NCBI GenBank assembly: GCA_965230425.1
Contig: CBDDKW010000002.1
Location: 1-64,000, forward strand
Direction: 5' to 3'
Source: CBDDKW01 sp965230425
Lineage (GTDB): Bacteria; Pseudomonadota; Gammaproteobacteria; UBA1113
Length of the DNA: 64,000 nucleotides
Part shown: positions 26,734 to 36,918 of the stretch, piece by piece
Layout of the letters: each line of letters starts with the position of its first letter
How positions within the stretch are numbered: the first letter of the stretch is position 1
Program-made: the position numbers and the translations under genes
The notes under the pieces: generated by a model
Database searches by the model: none
What the model was told of the DNA's origin: nothing
What the model saw: the letters and a program-made list of their open reading frames with translations, nothing else

Positions 26734-26835
26734 GTCGAGTTCCTTCAGTGTGTAGATTGGCGGTTGTCAGTATGAGGATCATACTGTATCTTTGTGATTC
26801 GATCGAGAGGGTCAATATACAGGATATTTAGCACA

Positions 26836-29754
26836 ATGTCAGTGCTTACACTCACACAAGAATTATTTGCAGATACGCCAACGGCCATCCATGATATTGT
26901 TCAACGCCATTGGCAATTATACTGTGAAAGTACCGAAACCTTAGCCTTGCCTGTGATTGAAGATACAGCATTTTTGCAATCTGTGGTGGCTGTATGGGGC
27001 GTGAGTGATTTTGTCGCTAAGCAGTGTATTGCTAAGCCACAAATGATTGCTGAGTTATTTGCCAGTGGTGATATTAAACGGTCATATGCGGCAGATGAAT
27101 ATACTGAAAAATTGTCAGTCAATTTAGCTCAAGTTAGTTCAGAGACTGACTTAGCCCGTCATTTACGTGAATTTCGTTATCGGGAAATGGTGCGTATTGC
27201 CTGGCGTGATTTGGCTGGTTGGAGTGAATTGCCTGAAGTTTTAGCGGAATTATCAGCTTTAGCCGATGCGTGTATTTGTAGTGCATTAGATTATTTACAG
27301 CAACAAGCCCGTGAGACTTATGGGGTACCTGTAGATTCAAAGGGGCATCCACAATTCCTACATGTCATTGCCTTAGGTAAACTTGGCGGCAAAGAATTAA
27401 ACTTTTCTTCCGATGTGGATTTGATCTTTTTCTATGGTGAAAAAGGTGAGCTATCGCTGCAGGATTCTGTACTGACCTACGAGCAATTCTTCATCCGTTT
27501 AGCACAGCGTTTTATTAAATTACTTAATGAAATGACGGCTGATGGGTTCGTTTTCCGCGTGGATATGCGCTTACGTCCCTATGGGGAAAGTGGTCCCTTA
27601 GTGATGACGTGCAAAGCTATGGAAGCGTATTATCAACAACAGGGCCGTGATTGGGAGCGTTATGCTCTGATGAAAGCGCGCTTAGTCACGCCTGCAGATG
27701 AAGTGAGCGATGAATTAATGCAGCTATTAAGCCGCTTTGTTTTTCGTCGCTATGTGGACTTTAGTGTGATTTCTGCGTTACGTAATTTAAAGCATTTAAT
27801 GGACCAAGAAACTCGCCGACAGCGATTAGAAAATAATATTAAACGCGGTTTTGGTGGTATTCGTGAAGTAGAATTCATTGTCCAAGCGTTCCAATTAATT
27901 CGCGGCGGACAAAATCCACGTTTGCGAACACCGCAGTTTTTTTCCGGCTTGCATGCATTGCAAGCACTGCAAGAGTTAGATACAACAACGATTCAAAAAT
28001 TAGAATCAGCTTATATCTTTTTACGTGATTTAGAAAATCACTTACAAATGAATACCGATCAGCAATCTCAAGATTTACCTGAGGATGAGGTATTACAATT
28101 ACGTTTAGCCATATCTATGGGATATGCAGATACAGATAGTTTTATTGCACAATTACAACAACACCGAGATGCCGTCCAAGCATCCTTTAAAAAGATGTTT
28201 GCTGATGAAGTGTCTACAACTGATCGCATATTGCAGCAACAAACGTCCGTTCAGCTTTTGGCGCGTTTATGGGAAGGGCATGAAGATGATAAGCACGTAG
28301 AAAGTCTGTTGATGAAGTGCTTGTGTTTACCTTACCGCGATACTTTATTTGAAATGCTGCAAAAATTTCGTGAAAGCTATCGCGTGCGTTCAAGCTCGTT
28401 GATTGCTCGTCAACGTCTCGATGCTTTAATGCCATTCTTATTATTAGAAGTGTTGCAGGCAGTTGCACCGACATTGATGTTAGAACGCTTACTCCTGGTG
28501 TGTGACAGCATTGTGCGTCGCAGTGCTTACCTGACTTTACTATTAGAGAATCGACAAGCCTTATTACAGCTGGTAGAATTGTGCTCAATTAACTCATGGT
28601 TTGCTCAGCAGGTGGCGCAATTTCCCTTGTTGTTGGACGAATTATTGGATGATAGCTTTCGGGCGGGCAAATTAGATTTACAAGGCTACGAAACCCAGTT
28701 GCATCAGTATCTTTTGGCGGTGCCAAAATCAGATTTTGAGCAGCATATGGAGTTACTATGCCGCTTTAAGTTGGCTAAAAAATTAGCAGTTGCGGCGGCG
28801 GATGTGCGAGGCCAGTTACCCGTGGCGCGAGTGAGCGAGCACTTAACGGGGATTGCCACAGCGGTATTACGACAAGTACTTGAATTAGCCTGGCAACAAT
28901 CCACGGAAAGTTATGGTGCTCCACAGGATGAAACGGGTCCGCTAATTTGTCCAAAATTTGTTATTGTTGCCTACGGTAAATTGGGTGGTATAGAGCTTGG
29001 CTATCGTTCAGATTTAGATTTAGTCTTTCTCTATGATAGTGCCGATGGGTTTGTCACAGATGGTGCTAAGTCTATATCAAATAGTGAGTTTTACTTGCGT
29101 TTAGGGCAGCGTATTGTGCATTTATTACAATTGCGTACCAATGCAGGTATGCTCTATGACATTGATGTGCGCTTGCGTCCATCAGGCAAAGCAGGCTTAT
29201 TAGTGAGCCGAATCGATGCCTTTACCCAATATCAGTTGGAGAAGGCCTGGACATGGGAGCACCAAGCCTTAGTGCGAGCGCGTCCAGTAGCAGGTTGTGA
29301 GGAATTAAGTGCGTGCTTTGAGGACGTGCGCAGTCATGTTTTGTGCCAAGCGCGTGAAACAGTCAATGTTGCTGAAGAAGTGGTAGCTATGCGTCAAAAA
29401 ATGCTACAAGAGCGTGATAAATATCGTCATAGTGGCCTTGAACATGTAAGTCAGCACTATGAAAGCATTACAGATATTGAGTTTATGGTACAATATTGGG
29501 TTTTGATATGGGCGAATACTTACCCAAGCTTGGTAAAATACACTGATAATAGCCGCTTACTGGCCAATATGGCAGAGTTAGAGTTATTAACGGCAGTCCA
29601 AGCCAGTGCTTTAATCAATGCCTATGATATCTTAAGAGAGGCAGTACATCGGGCGGCGATCCCGAATGATTTGGTAGAGTTATCGCGAGTAGAGTTAGAT
29701 AAGGCTGAACAAGCAGTGCAGCAAATATGGGATGCAGTGTTGAGTAAACATTAA
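26836..29754 (+). CDS. glnE: Bifunctional glutamine synthetase adenylyltransferase/deadenylase
   Basis: 972 aa from ATG 26836; a longer GTG start at 26794 lacks a ribosome site. GlnE adds or removes AMP on glutamine synthetase in response to PII. Two nucleotidyltransferase domains are evident: GKLGGKELNFSSDVDL (deadenylylase half) and YGKLGGIELGYRSDLDL (adenylylase half), each with the catalytic DxD, followed by DMRLRPYGESGPL and DVRLRPSGKAGLL. Length near the E. coli protein (946). Confidence 0.96.
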   Translation: MSVLTLTQELFADTPTAIHDIVQRHWQLYCESTETLALPVIEDTAFLQSVVAVWGVSDFVAKQCIAKPQMIAELFASGDIKRSYAADEYTEKLSVNLAQVSSETDLARHLREFRYREMVRIAWRDLAGWSELPEVLAELSALADACICSALDYLQQQARETYGVPVDSKGHPQFLHVIALGKLGGKELNFSSDVDLIFFYGEKGELSLQDSVLTYEQFFIRLAQRFIKLLNEMTADGFVFRVDMRLRPYGESGPLVMTCKAMEAYYQQQGRDWERYALMKARLVTPADEVSDELMQLLSRFVFRRYVDFSVISALRNLKHLMDQETRRQRLENNIKRGFGGIREVEFIVQAFQLIRGGQNPRLRTPQFFSGLHALQALQELDTTTIQKLESAYIFLRDLENHLQMNTDQQSQDLPEDEVLQLRLAISMGYADTDSFIAQLQQHRDAVQASFKKMFADEVSTTDRILQQQTSVQLLARLWEGHEDDKHVESLLMKCLCLPYRDTLFEMLQKFRESYRVRSSSLIARQRLDALMPFLLLEVLQAVAPTLMLERLLLVCDSIVRRSAYLTLLLENRQALLQLVELCSINSWFAQQVAQFPLLLDELLDDSFRAGKLDLQGYETQLHQYLLAVPKSDFEQHMELLCRFKLAKKLAVAAADVRGQLPVARVSEHLTGIATAVLRQVLELAWQQSTESYGAPQDETGPLICPKFVIVAYGKLGGIELGYRSDLDLVFLYDSADGFVTDGAKSISNSEFYLRLGQRIVHLLQLRTNAGMLYDIDVRLRPSGKAGLLVSRIDAFTQYQLEKAWTWEHQALVRARPVAGCEELSACFEDVRSHVLCQARETVNVAEEVVAMRQKMLQERDKYRHSGLEHVSQHYESITDIEFMVQYWVLIWANTYPSLVKYTDNSRLLANMAELELLTAVQASALINAYDILREAVHRAAIPNDLVELSRVELDKAEQAVQQIWDAVLSKH

Positions 29755-29764
29755 GGATAAACAT

Positions 29765-29989
29765 ATGACAGAAGCAGGAAAACAACAGGCAAATACAAAA
29801 CGGACATATACCGTTTCACATAAAGATTTGCCTCTCTCATGCCCGACGGCGGATATGCGAGTATGGGATGCGCATCCACGGGTATATTTACCCATTGAGG
29901 AAACCGGTAAAGCTGTTTGCCCTTATTGCGAGGGCGGAGTTTACTTTAGAAGAAGAGGTTGCTTAAGTAGTAGTGCTTGTGTTCCCTAG
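29765..29989 (+). CDS. Zinc-finger domain protein (NDUFS6-like)
   Basis: 74 aa with AAGGA at the ribosome site. LPLSCPTADMRVWDAHPRVYLPI...AVCPYCEGGVYF matches the bacterial zinc-finger family related to the C-terminus of mitochondrial NDUFS6 (Cys, His and CxxC ligands). The product is small and conserved next to LPS or amino acid genes in proteobacteria. Exact function is not known. 10 bp after glnE. Confidence 0.85.
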   Translation: MTEAGKQQANTKRTYTVSHKDLPLSCPTADMRVWDAHPRVYLPIEETGKAVCPYCEGGVYFRRRGCLSSSACVP

Positions 29990-30171
29990 ATGAATAATCT
30001 GTTGTCATTTTGGGCATAGCGATAAATCTCCAAATAGATGAGTTAATAAGAACAGTATGTTGTTATTAGGTAGCTAAATCGGCGGAAAATTCCTCATGCT
30101 TCTCATGCGTAACGACAGCATTTTTAAAAGAGTAATGACACTTCTTCAAGACACAATGAATGGTAAATTGA

Positions 30172-31197
30172 ATGAATTCGAATAATAAAATCTTAGTTGT
30201 TGGCCCGGCATGGGTGGGTGATATGGTGATGGCACAAACGCTATTCACATTATTACGCCAGCAAAATCCACAAGTATTAATCGATGTCATTGCACCTGAT
30301 TGGAGTCGCCCCTTATTAGAGCGTATGCCAGAAGTTAATAAAGCCATTGTTATGCCCTTAGGTCATGGTCAATTAGGCTTAAAAACCCGTTATCAATTGG
30401 GGAAATCTTTACGCGCTGAAGTGTATCAACAAGCTATTGTATTACCAAATTCATTTAAATCAGCACTCGTACCCTATTGGGCAAAGGTCCCCGTACGCAC
30501 AGGGTGGAGTCGTGAGTTGCGTAGCTTGATTTTAAATGATGTCCGACACTTAGATAAACAACAATTACCACTCATGATTGAACGCTTTATGGCTTTAGGT
30601 ATTGGTAAAGCTGAGTCACTTAATGAGCCTTATCCCAGACCGAGCTTACAAATTTCAGCGGAGAATGTCAGTGTTGCTTTACAGCGATATGCATTAACGC
30701 CGCCTAGCGTGCCTGTATTAGTTATCTGTCCTGGCGCCGAGTTTGGTCCAGCGAAACGCTGGCCGGAGGATAAATATGCCGAAGTAGTGAAGGCAAAGCT
30801 TGCAGAAGGATGGCAAGTTTGGATCTTTGGTTCTAAAAAAGATCAGCCTGTTGCGGCAGCTATTCAAGCTCTAACAGAGCAGCAATGTGTTGATTTAACG
30901 GGACGCACTTCCTTAGCAGATGCTATTGATTTAATGTCTCTGGCTACGCAAGTGGTCAGTAATGATTCGGGATTAATGCATATCGCTGCCGCATTAAATA
31001 AACCATTAGTTGCGGTGTATGGTTCTTCAAGTGCTAAGTTTACCCCACCATTGAATGACCATGTGCGTATGATATCGCAAGGTTTAGCTTGCAGTCCTTG
31101 CTTCCAACGTGAATGTCCGTTGGGACATTTAAATTGTTTAAAGCAATTGCCTGCTGAGAAAGTATTATCAGCCTTAAAAGAGTTAGCCGTAGAATGA
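30172..31197 (+). CDS. waaF: ADP-heptose:LPS heptosyltransferase II
   Basis: 341 aa GT9-family enzyme adding the second heptose of the LPS inner core at the cytoplasmic face. Characteristic start KILVVGPAWVGDMVMAQTLF, then PGAEFGPAKRWPEDKYA, LTGRTSLADAIDLM and SNDSGLMHIAAAL. First gene of a long same-strand LPS core operon; stop overlaps waaC by 4 bp. Confidence 0.95.
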   Translation: MNSNNKILVVGPAWVGDMVMAQTLFTLLRQQNPQVLIDVIAPDWSRPLLERMPEVNKAIVMPLGHGQLGLKTRYQLGKSLRAEVYQQAIVLPNSFKSALVPYWAKVPVRTGWSRELRSLILNDVRHLDKQQLPLMIERFMALGIGKAESLNEPYPRPSLQISAENVSVALQRYALTPPSVPVLVICPGAEFGPAKRWPEDKYAEVVKAKLAEGWQVWIFGSKKDQPVAAAIQALTEQQCVDLTGRTSLADAIDLMSLATQVVSNDSGLMHIAAALNKPLVAVYGSSSAKFTPPLNDHVRMISQGLACSPCFQRECPLGHLNCLKQLPAEKVLSALKELAVE

Positions 31198-32255
31198 AGG
31201 TATTAATCATTAAAACCTCTTCCATGGGTGATGTGATCCATACCTTACCAGCATTAACTGATGCACAGCAGGCGATCCCTGATATAGAATTTGATTGGGT
31301 GGTAGAACGAGCTTTTCAAGAAATTCCCAGTTGGCATACCCGAGTTAAGCAGATTATCCCAGTGAGTTTAAGACGTTGGCGCAAACAACCCTTAAGGACA
31401 TTATTTACCGAGGAGTGGAAAACCTTCCGTCAGCAGATCAAAAAGCACGATTATGATTTAGTGATTGATGCTCAGGGCTTAGTGAAAAGTGCATTTGTCA
31501 CTCGTATGGCGAAGGGGGTGCGTTGTGGTTTAGATGCAGGTTCTGCACGCGAGGCCTTAGCCGCTCTTGCCTATCAAAAAAAATTTACCGTAGAGTTTAA
31601 ACAGCATGCGGTAGTGAGAGCCAGAGAATTATTTGCGAAGGTACTCGGTTATCCTTTACCAAAGACTACGGCTGATTATGGTATTGATAAAGACCGTTTA
31701 GCGAAACATGAATTTGGTGATGGTTATATTGTTTTCTTACACGGTACTACATGGGCAACAAAACATTGGCCAGAACAATATTGGCATCAGTTAGCAAAAC
31801 AAGTCACTGAGGCAGGTTATCATATTTTATTACCTTGGGGTAATGCTGAAGAATTACAGCGCGCTCAGGCTATCGCCACTATTTCCACACAGATTGACGT
31901 GTTACCAAAGTTAAATTTAATTCAAGTAGCGGGTATTTTAGCAGATGCAAAAATGGCGGTGGCTGTGGATACTGGTTTAGGTCATCTGGCTGCTGCATTG
32001 GCGTTGCCGACTATTTCCTTATATGGGCCTACGGATCCAATACTAACAGGCACTATGGGGGCACAGCAAGTACACTTAGCGGCGGATTTTGCCTGTGCAC
32101 CATGTTTAGCGCGAACCTGTACTTTTCGAGGGAAACATGAGATAGAGCCGCCTTGCTTTGCTACAGTTAATCCAGAACGTGTATGGCAGCAGATGCAGGC
32201 CCAATTACAAACATTATCTTTAAGTAACAATGAAATTAGCACTCATACTTTATAA
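31194..32255 (+). CDS. waaC: LPS heptosyltransferase I
   Basis: 353 aa GT9 enzyme that adds the first heptose to Kdo-lipid A. Motifs are VLIIKTSSMGDVIHTLPALT, LHGTTWATKHWPEQYW, and AVDTGLGHLAAAL with YGPTDP. Overlaps waaF by 4 bp and the next gene by 26 bp. Confidence 0.95.
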   Translation: MKVLIIKTSSMGDVIHTLPALTDAQQAIPDIEFDWVVERAFQEIPSWHTRVKQIIPVSLRRWRKQPLRTLFTEEWKTFRQQIKKHDYDLVIDAQGLVKSAFVTRMAKGVRCGLDAGSAREALAALAYQKKFTVEFKQHAVVRARELFAKVLGYPLPKTTADYGIDKDRLAKHEFGDGYIVFLHGTTWATKHWPEQYWHQLAKQVTEAGYHILLPWGNAEELQRAQAIATISTQIDVLPKLNLIQVAGILADAKMAVAVDTGLGHLAAALALPTISLYGPTDPILTGTMGAQQVHLAADFACAPCLARTCTFRGKHEIEPPCFATVNPERVWQQMQAQLQTLSLSNNEISTHTL

Positions 32256-33363
32256 ATATTTTCCCTATGGGGGTCTACAGCGCGACTTTATGCGGATTGC
32301 TGAATGTGCCGTGGCCCGTGGTCATCATGTAGATGTTTACGCCTTAGAATGGTATGGCGATAAGTCTGCACGTATGAGTATTCAAGTAGGGCCAGATAAA
32401 GGCGTGACAAATCACCGTCGCTATCTTAACTTTTACAACCACGTGCAGAAAAAATTAAAAGAACGTTGTTATGATTGTGTATTGGGCTTTAATAAAATGC
32501 CTGGACTGGATGTTTATTATGCTGCAGATCCGTGTTTTATTGAAAAATTAGAACAACGTCGGTTTTATCCATTGCATCGATTAAGTCCGCGTTATCGTTG
32601 TTTAGAGAATTTTGAAGCGGCTACATTTGATCCTACTGCTAAAACGCAAATTTTATATTTGAGCGATATACAAAAGCAGCACTTCACCCAGCATTATGTT
32701 AAAGCTGAAGCAGATTTTCATTTATTACCGCCTAGTATCAGTAGTGATCGCTTCCCAGGCTCTGATGCAGTGCAAGTTCGCCAACGTAAGCGAAATAACT
32801 TAGGTGTGAAGGACGATGAACTACTGGTTTTAACCGTGGGTTCTGGGTTCAAGACCAAAGGGCTTGACCGTTCACTGCACGCACTAGCGGCCTTACCAGA
32901 AGAATTAAAGCAGCGAGTTAAGTTTATTGCCATTGGCCAGGATAATCCTAGCGCATTTTTACGCTTGGCTAAGTCGCTGAAAGTAGATAAACAATTCCGT
33001 TGGTTGCCGGGACAAAAAGATATCCCTGCTTTTCTGCAAGCTGCAGATTTATTATTACATCCGGCTTATTATGAGACGGCAGGTATTATCTTACTCGAAG
33101 CAATTGTAGCTGGATTACCTGTCTTAACAACACAGACCTGTGGTTATGCCCAGCATGTTGAACAGGCACAGGCCGGCAAAGTACTTGGTTCTCCTTTTTC
33201 ACAGGTAGAATTAAATACTAGTCTTAGTGAAATGCTCACATCATCACAACGAGATACTTGGAAACAAAATGGTATTGCCTATGGCCAAAGTGATGTATTA
33301 GCGGATATGCCGGCTATGGTAGTGGACTTCCTCGAGCAGCAATATACGGCTGGGGGTGGCTAA
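32230..33363 (+). CDS. waaG: LPS core glycosyltransferase WaaG (GT4)
   Basis: 377 aa. ALILYKYFPYGGLQRDFMRI and the GT4 signature HPAYYETAGIILLEAIVAGL fit LPS glucosyltransferase I, which adds hexose to heptose II. Order waaF-waaC-waaG-waaP equals that of Pseudomonas aeruginosa. It starts within waaC and ends one base into waaP. Confidence 0.93.
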   Translation: MKLALILYKYFPYGGLQRDFMRIAECAVARGHHVDVYALEWYGDKSARMSIQVGPDKGVTNHRRYLNFYNHVQKKLKERCYDCVLGFNKMPGLDVYYAADPCFIEKLEQRRFYPLHRLSPRYRCLENFEAATFDPTAKTQILYLSDIQKQHFTQHYVKAEADFHLLPPSISSDRFPGSDAVQVRQRKRNNLGVKDDELLVLTVGSGFKTKGLDRSLHALAALPEELKQRVKFIAIGQDNPSAFLRLAKSLKVDKQFRWLPGQKDIPAFLQAADLLLHPAYYETAGIILLEAIVAGLPVLTTQTCGYAQHVEQAQAGKVLGSPFSQVELNTSLSEMLTSSQRDTWKQNGIAYGQSDVLADMPAMVVDFLEQQYTAGGG

Positions 33364-34160
33364 TGGAACTGTGTATTGGCGATGAGAATTTCCAGCAAAC
33401 AAACGGCGAGGCATTTTTTGATGAAATGATGCAAATGCAAGGTCAGATTTATCGACAAGTAGCTAACCGTAAAGTTGTGCGTTTTACGCGTAATGGTCAA
33501 GCATATTTCGTAAAACTACATTTTGGTGTGGGTTGGTTAGAGATTATCAAGGAATTACTCCAAGGGCGTGTAGCCGTACTAGGTGCAAAGCAAGAATTTG
33601 CAGCTATTCAGACACTACAGGCCTGTGGTATCGATACCTTACCCTTCGTCGCCTTTGGTCGACGTGGTAATAATCCAGCAACACAACAATCTTTTCTTGT
33701 GACGCGCGAGATTACCGAGGTTACCAGCCTAGAGGATTTAACACGAGATTGGGCCAGTGTACCGCCCAGTGTAACCTTTAAGCGTGAATTGATTAAACGT
33801 GTCGCTGAGATCTCCAGGATCATGCATCAAAAGGGCATGAATCATCGTGACTTTTATATTTGTCATTTTTTATTAGATCATTCTCAGCGAGATAAAATAA
33901 ATAAATTATACCTCATTGACTTACATCGTATGCAAATACGTTCTCGCGTGCCAACACGTTGGTTGGTGAAAGATTTGGGTAGCTTGTATTTCTCTGTTTT
34001 AGATATAGGTTTAACTCGAAGCGATATTTTTCGCTTTTTAAAATACTATTACAACAAACCATTACGTGAGATATTAGTGCAGCATGGAGCACTATTTGAA
34101 GCTGTGAATGAGCGAGCACAGCAATTAAATAAAAAAGCTTATCGGAAGGGAATCAAATGA
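33363..34160 (+). CDS. waaP: LPS core heptose(I) kinase
   Basis: 265 aa. Phosphorylates heptose I, important for outer-membrane stability. YFVKLHFGVGWLEI, ELLQGRVAVLGAKQEF and the kinase-like catalytic segment NHRDFYICHFLL followed by LIDLHRM match WaaP. Overlaps waaG and the next kinase gene by a few bases, so translationally coupled. Confidence 0.95.
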   Translation: MELCIGDENFQQTNGEAFFDEMMQMQGQIYRQVANRKVVRFTRNGQAYFVKLHFGVGWLEIIKELLQGRVAVLGAKQEFAAIQTLQACGIDTLPFVAFGRRGNNPATQQSFLVTREITEVTSLEDLTRDWASVPPSVTFKRELIKRVAEISRIMHQKGMNHRDFYICHFLLDHSQRDKINKLYLIDLHRMQIRSRVPTRWLVKDLGSLYFSVLDIGLTRSDIFRFLKYYYNKPLREILVQHGALFEAVNERAQQLNKKAYRKGIK

Positions 34161-34906
34161 AAACAGTATGGTGTTTTAACAAAACATATCGTGATACAGT
34201 TTTAGCCGATTTTTTTAGTAATTTTTCTACCACATTTCAAATTGAAGGCGATGTAATCGCTGATAATAAAATGAATCGTGTGTGTAAAGTGGACATTGAT
34301 GGCGAGAGCTATTATGTCAAATCTTACTATAAATCAGGACGCAAATTACATAAATACATGGGTACGAGTCGTGTCCGTCGGGAATATAATAATCTATCAT
34401 TATTTAAGAAATTAGGTATAGCTGTTCCTGAAGTGATTGCTTTTGGTCAAGGTCCGCGCTGTGGTAAACATCGCCCCGGTGTATTAGTGACTAAGGGTGT
34501 CAATAATAGTGTTGATTTAGCCAGTCTTGCCGAACAGCGAGCTGAGCAGTTACAAGATCCCCATTGGGTGAGAAAAGTCATGGCTCAAGTGGCTGATTAT
34601 ACTTACAGATTACATCAAGCAAAGTTTATTCATAATGATTTAAAGTGGCGTAATATTTTAGTGACCTTAGATGCAGAACCTAAAGTGTATTTTATAGATT
34701 GTCCCAGTGGTAAACGTCGTTGGGGTTTGCTATTTAATCGTGGTGTTAAGAAAGATTTAGCTTGTCTTGATAAAGTGGCTAAATATGTATTGTCAAAGAC
34801 TATGCGTTTAGCTTTTTATAAACAATATCAGCATATTAAGCGCTTGCGAGCTGAAGACAAAGCAACTATTAAATATATTACGGCTTTTTTTGCGGGTAGA
34901 GAATGA
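34157..34906 (+). CDS. LPS core kinase-like protein (WapP/InaA family)
   Basis: 249 aa. Protein-kinase-like fold with YYVKSYYKSG (ATP lysine), catalytic loop FIHNDLKWRNILV (HxDxxxxN intact) and YFIDCPSGKRR in place of DFG. Position directly after waaP equals PA5008 (wapP) of P. aeruginosa. Probably phosphorylates a core heptose. Overlaps both neighbours by 4 bp. Confidence 0.82.
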   Translation: MKTVWCFNKTYRDTVLADFFSNFSTTFQIEGDVIADNKMNRVCKVDIDGESYYVKSYYKSGRKLHKYMGTSRVRREYNNLSLFKKLGIAVPEVIAFGQGPRCGKHRPGVLVTKGVNNSVDLASLAEQRAEQLQDPHWVRKVMAQVADYTYRLHQAKFIHNDLKWRNILVTLDAEPKVYFIDCPSGKRRWGLLFNRGVKKDLACLDKVAKYVLSKTMRLAFYKQYQHIKRLRAEDKATIKYITAFFAGRE

Positions 34907-35667
34907 AAGATTACGTTGCAACACAATGGCAAGATACTTTAACTGAAAACCAGTTAGCTGATTTCGCTAAAATTTGGTCGCTTGATGCCCCCTGGTTTGA
35001 GGAGCCTAATTATCGCCGAGGCGGTTGGAGTGGGGTAGCTAAGCTGACATTGTCGACAGCCACTGGTGATAAAACTGTTTTTTTAAAGCGCCAGCTTAAC
35101 CATATTTATAAGCCATTATCCCATCCCATCAAGGGTGCACCCACCTTTGCCCGCGAAATGAAAAATATTTTACGCTTTAAACATGCGCAGATCCCAAGTT
35201 TGGAACCTGTATATTATGCCCAGCGACGAGATAGTGAAGGCCTAAAAGCTATTTTAATCACTGAAGCCTTAGATGGCTTCCAATCTTTAGAGGCGTGTTT
35301 GCATGACTGCATAACAGCAGAAGACCGACAACAGTATATTCAACCAGTGGCCGAGCTTGTAAAACAATTACATACAGCTCAATTCCGCCATGGCTGTTTA
35401 TATCCTAAGCATCTCTTCGTTAAACAGCATGCTGATACCATGCAAGTACGGATTATTGATCTAGAAAAAGCGCGCTTTTGGCCGTTCCGTCAAAATCGAC
35501 AATTACGTGATTTAGGTACGTTATATAGACATACGCAAGGCATTACCATAAAAGAGAAAATTAAATTTTTGCATTATTACCTAGGTACGCCTAAATTAGG
35601 CACGCAGGGCAAAAACCTGTGGCAGGCTTTTGTTAAGCGTTATCAGAGGAAGCATATGAGTAAATGA
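34903..35667 (+). CDS. LPS kinase InaA-family protein (WapQ-like), copy 1
   Basis: 254 aa. APWFEEPNYRRGGWSGV, VFLKRQLNHIYKPLSHPIKG, then FRHGCLYPKHLF and IIDLEKARF. The catalytic-loop Asp of typical kinases is replaced by Cys (HGCL), also in the paralogue at 36919-37713. Position suggests an equivalent of PA5007. The two copies are separated by a DUF1016 gene, suggesting gene duplication with an insertion. Confidence 0.8.
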   Translation: MKDYVATQWQDTLTENQLADFAKIWSLDAPWFEEPNYRRGGWSGVAKLTLSTATGDKTVFLKRQLNHIYKPLSHPIKGAPTFAREMKNILRFKHAQIPSLEPVYYAQRRDSEGLKAILITEALDGFQSLEACLHDCITAEDRQQYIQPVAELVKQLHTAQFRHGCLYPKHLFVKQHADTMQVRIIDLEKARFWPFRQNRQLRDLGTLYRHTQGITIKEKIKFLHYYLGTPKLGTQGKNLWQAFVKRYQRKHMSK

Positions 35668-35742
35668 GGTTCATTAAATTGACAATGCGTATGCTTAGTA
35701 AGATTTGTTTTCTCATTTGTGTGGATGCCACATGGCACGCTG

Positions 35743-35813
35743 ATTTTGTCTACAATAGACAGAATATTTATCCATGCTGCAGTTAAGAGATTTTGTCTAC
35801 ACGCAGACAAAAT
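35743..35813. promoter_or_regulatory. Two palindromic operator-like sites before the DUF1016 gene
   Basis: Site 1, 35743-35765: attttgtct-acaat-agacagaat (8 of 9 pairs). Site 2, 35790-35813: attttgtct-acacgc-agacaaaat (9 of 9). The half-sites are the same and lie 47 bp apart, upstream of ATG 35843. Looks like a repressor-bound promoter dedicated to this gene; the regulator is unknown. Confidence 0.7.
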
Positions 35814-35842
35814 TATAACCATATGAATATATAGGATATTTT

Positions 35843-36877
35843 ATGAATACAGTTGATGTACATATCGATCAGAAAGGATTATTTGAAGAAATCAGTCGGC
35901 TGATTGAAAGTACCCAGCGTGACACATTGCGAAAGGTTAGCCAAACGGGAGTGCTACTCTATTGGCGCATTGGTCAACGAATTAACCAAGAAATCTTGGG
36001 GCTAAAACGTGCTGAATATGGTAAGGATGTTATTAAGCAACTTGCACAGAGTCTACAAATCAAGTTTGGCTCGGGTTTTGGGCAACGTGTAATTTATCGA
36101 TGCGTACAATTTGCAAAGTTGTTTGACGAAGAAGCTATTATTCGAGCCCTTTCCGAACATCTAAAGTGGTCTCATTTTGTTACTTTATTGAATGTTGATG
36201 TTGCAATTAAGCGTGAGTTCTATGCTGAAATGTGCCGCATTGAGCGATGGAGTGTTAGAACATTAAAAGATAAAATAGGTGGAATGCTTTACGAGCGAAC
36301 TGCTCTGGCTAAAAAGCCAGAAGCAATTATTGAAAAAGAAATTCAAAAGTTACGCCAGTCAGATATTCTCAAGCCTGATTTTATCATGCAAGATCCAGTC
36401 ATTCTTAATTTTCTCAGTAACCAAAACATTGAAACTGAAGCTGATTTTGAGCAAGCAATTATTCATGATATTGAACGTTTTTTGCTAAGCATGGGTACAG
36501 GATTTACTTTTCAGGAAAGACAAAAAGTTATTGAAGTCGATGGAGAACATTTCAAGATTGACTTATTAATGTATAATCGTAAGCTAAAAAGACTAGTGGC
36601 AATCGAGCTAAAAATGCGAGAATTTAAACCGCAAGATAAAGGGCAAATAGAGCTATACTTAAGATGGTTAGAAAAATATGAAATGCAGCCTGGAGAAAAT
36701 CCTCCAATTGGGATTATCCTATGTTCAGAAAAATCGCATGAACGTGTTGAATTATTAGCGCTGAACCAATCTGGTGTGCATGTGTCACAATTTCTTACGG
36801 AGTTGCCACCCAGGGAGTTGTTTGAGGAGCGACTACACTTAGCGATAAAAAAGGCTCGTGATCGTTATGAGCCGTAA
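35843..36877 (+). CDS. DUF1016 family protein (YhcG-like, PD-(D/E)XK nuclease fold)
   Basis: 344 aa. The N-terminal half is the helical YhcG_N-type domain (VLLYWRIGQRINQE, YGKDVIKQLAQSL, HLKWSHFVTLL). The C-terminal half is a nuclease-like domain with IDLLMYNRKLKRLVAIELK, giving D-x(12-14)-ExK. DUF1016 proteins are widespread accessory genes found near restriction-modification and mobile elements. It sits between two duplicated LPS kinase genes, with its own palindromic promoter sites, which marks it as inserted cargo rather than an LPS gene. Confidence 0.9.
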   Translation: MNTVDVHIDQKGLFEEISRLIESTQRDTLRKVSQTGVLLYWRIGQRINQEILGLKRAEYGKDVIKQLAQSLQIKFGSGFGQRVIYRCVQFAKLFDEEAIIRALSEHLKWSHFVTLLNVDVAIKREFYAEMCRIERWSVRTLKDKIGGMLYERTALAKKPEAIIEKEIQKLRQSDILKPDFIMQDPVILNFLSNQNIETEADFEQAIIHDIERFLLSMGTGFTFQERQKVIEVDGEHFKIDLLMYNRKLKRLVAIELKMREFKPQDKGQIELYLRWLEKYEMQPGENPPIGIILCSEKSHERVELLALNQSGVHVSQFLTELPPRELFEERLHLAIKKARDRYEP

Positions 36878-36918
36878 CATTTACACTACATGGCTTAAAA
36901 ATAGAAAAAAGTAACATA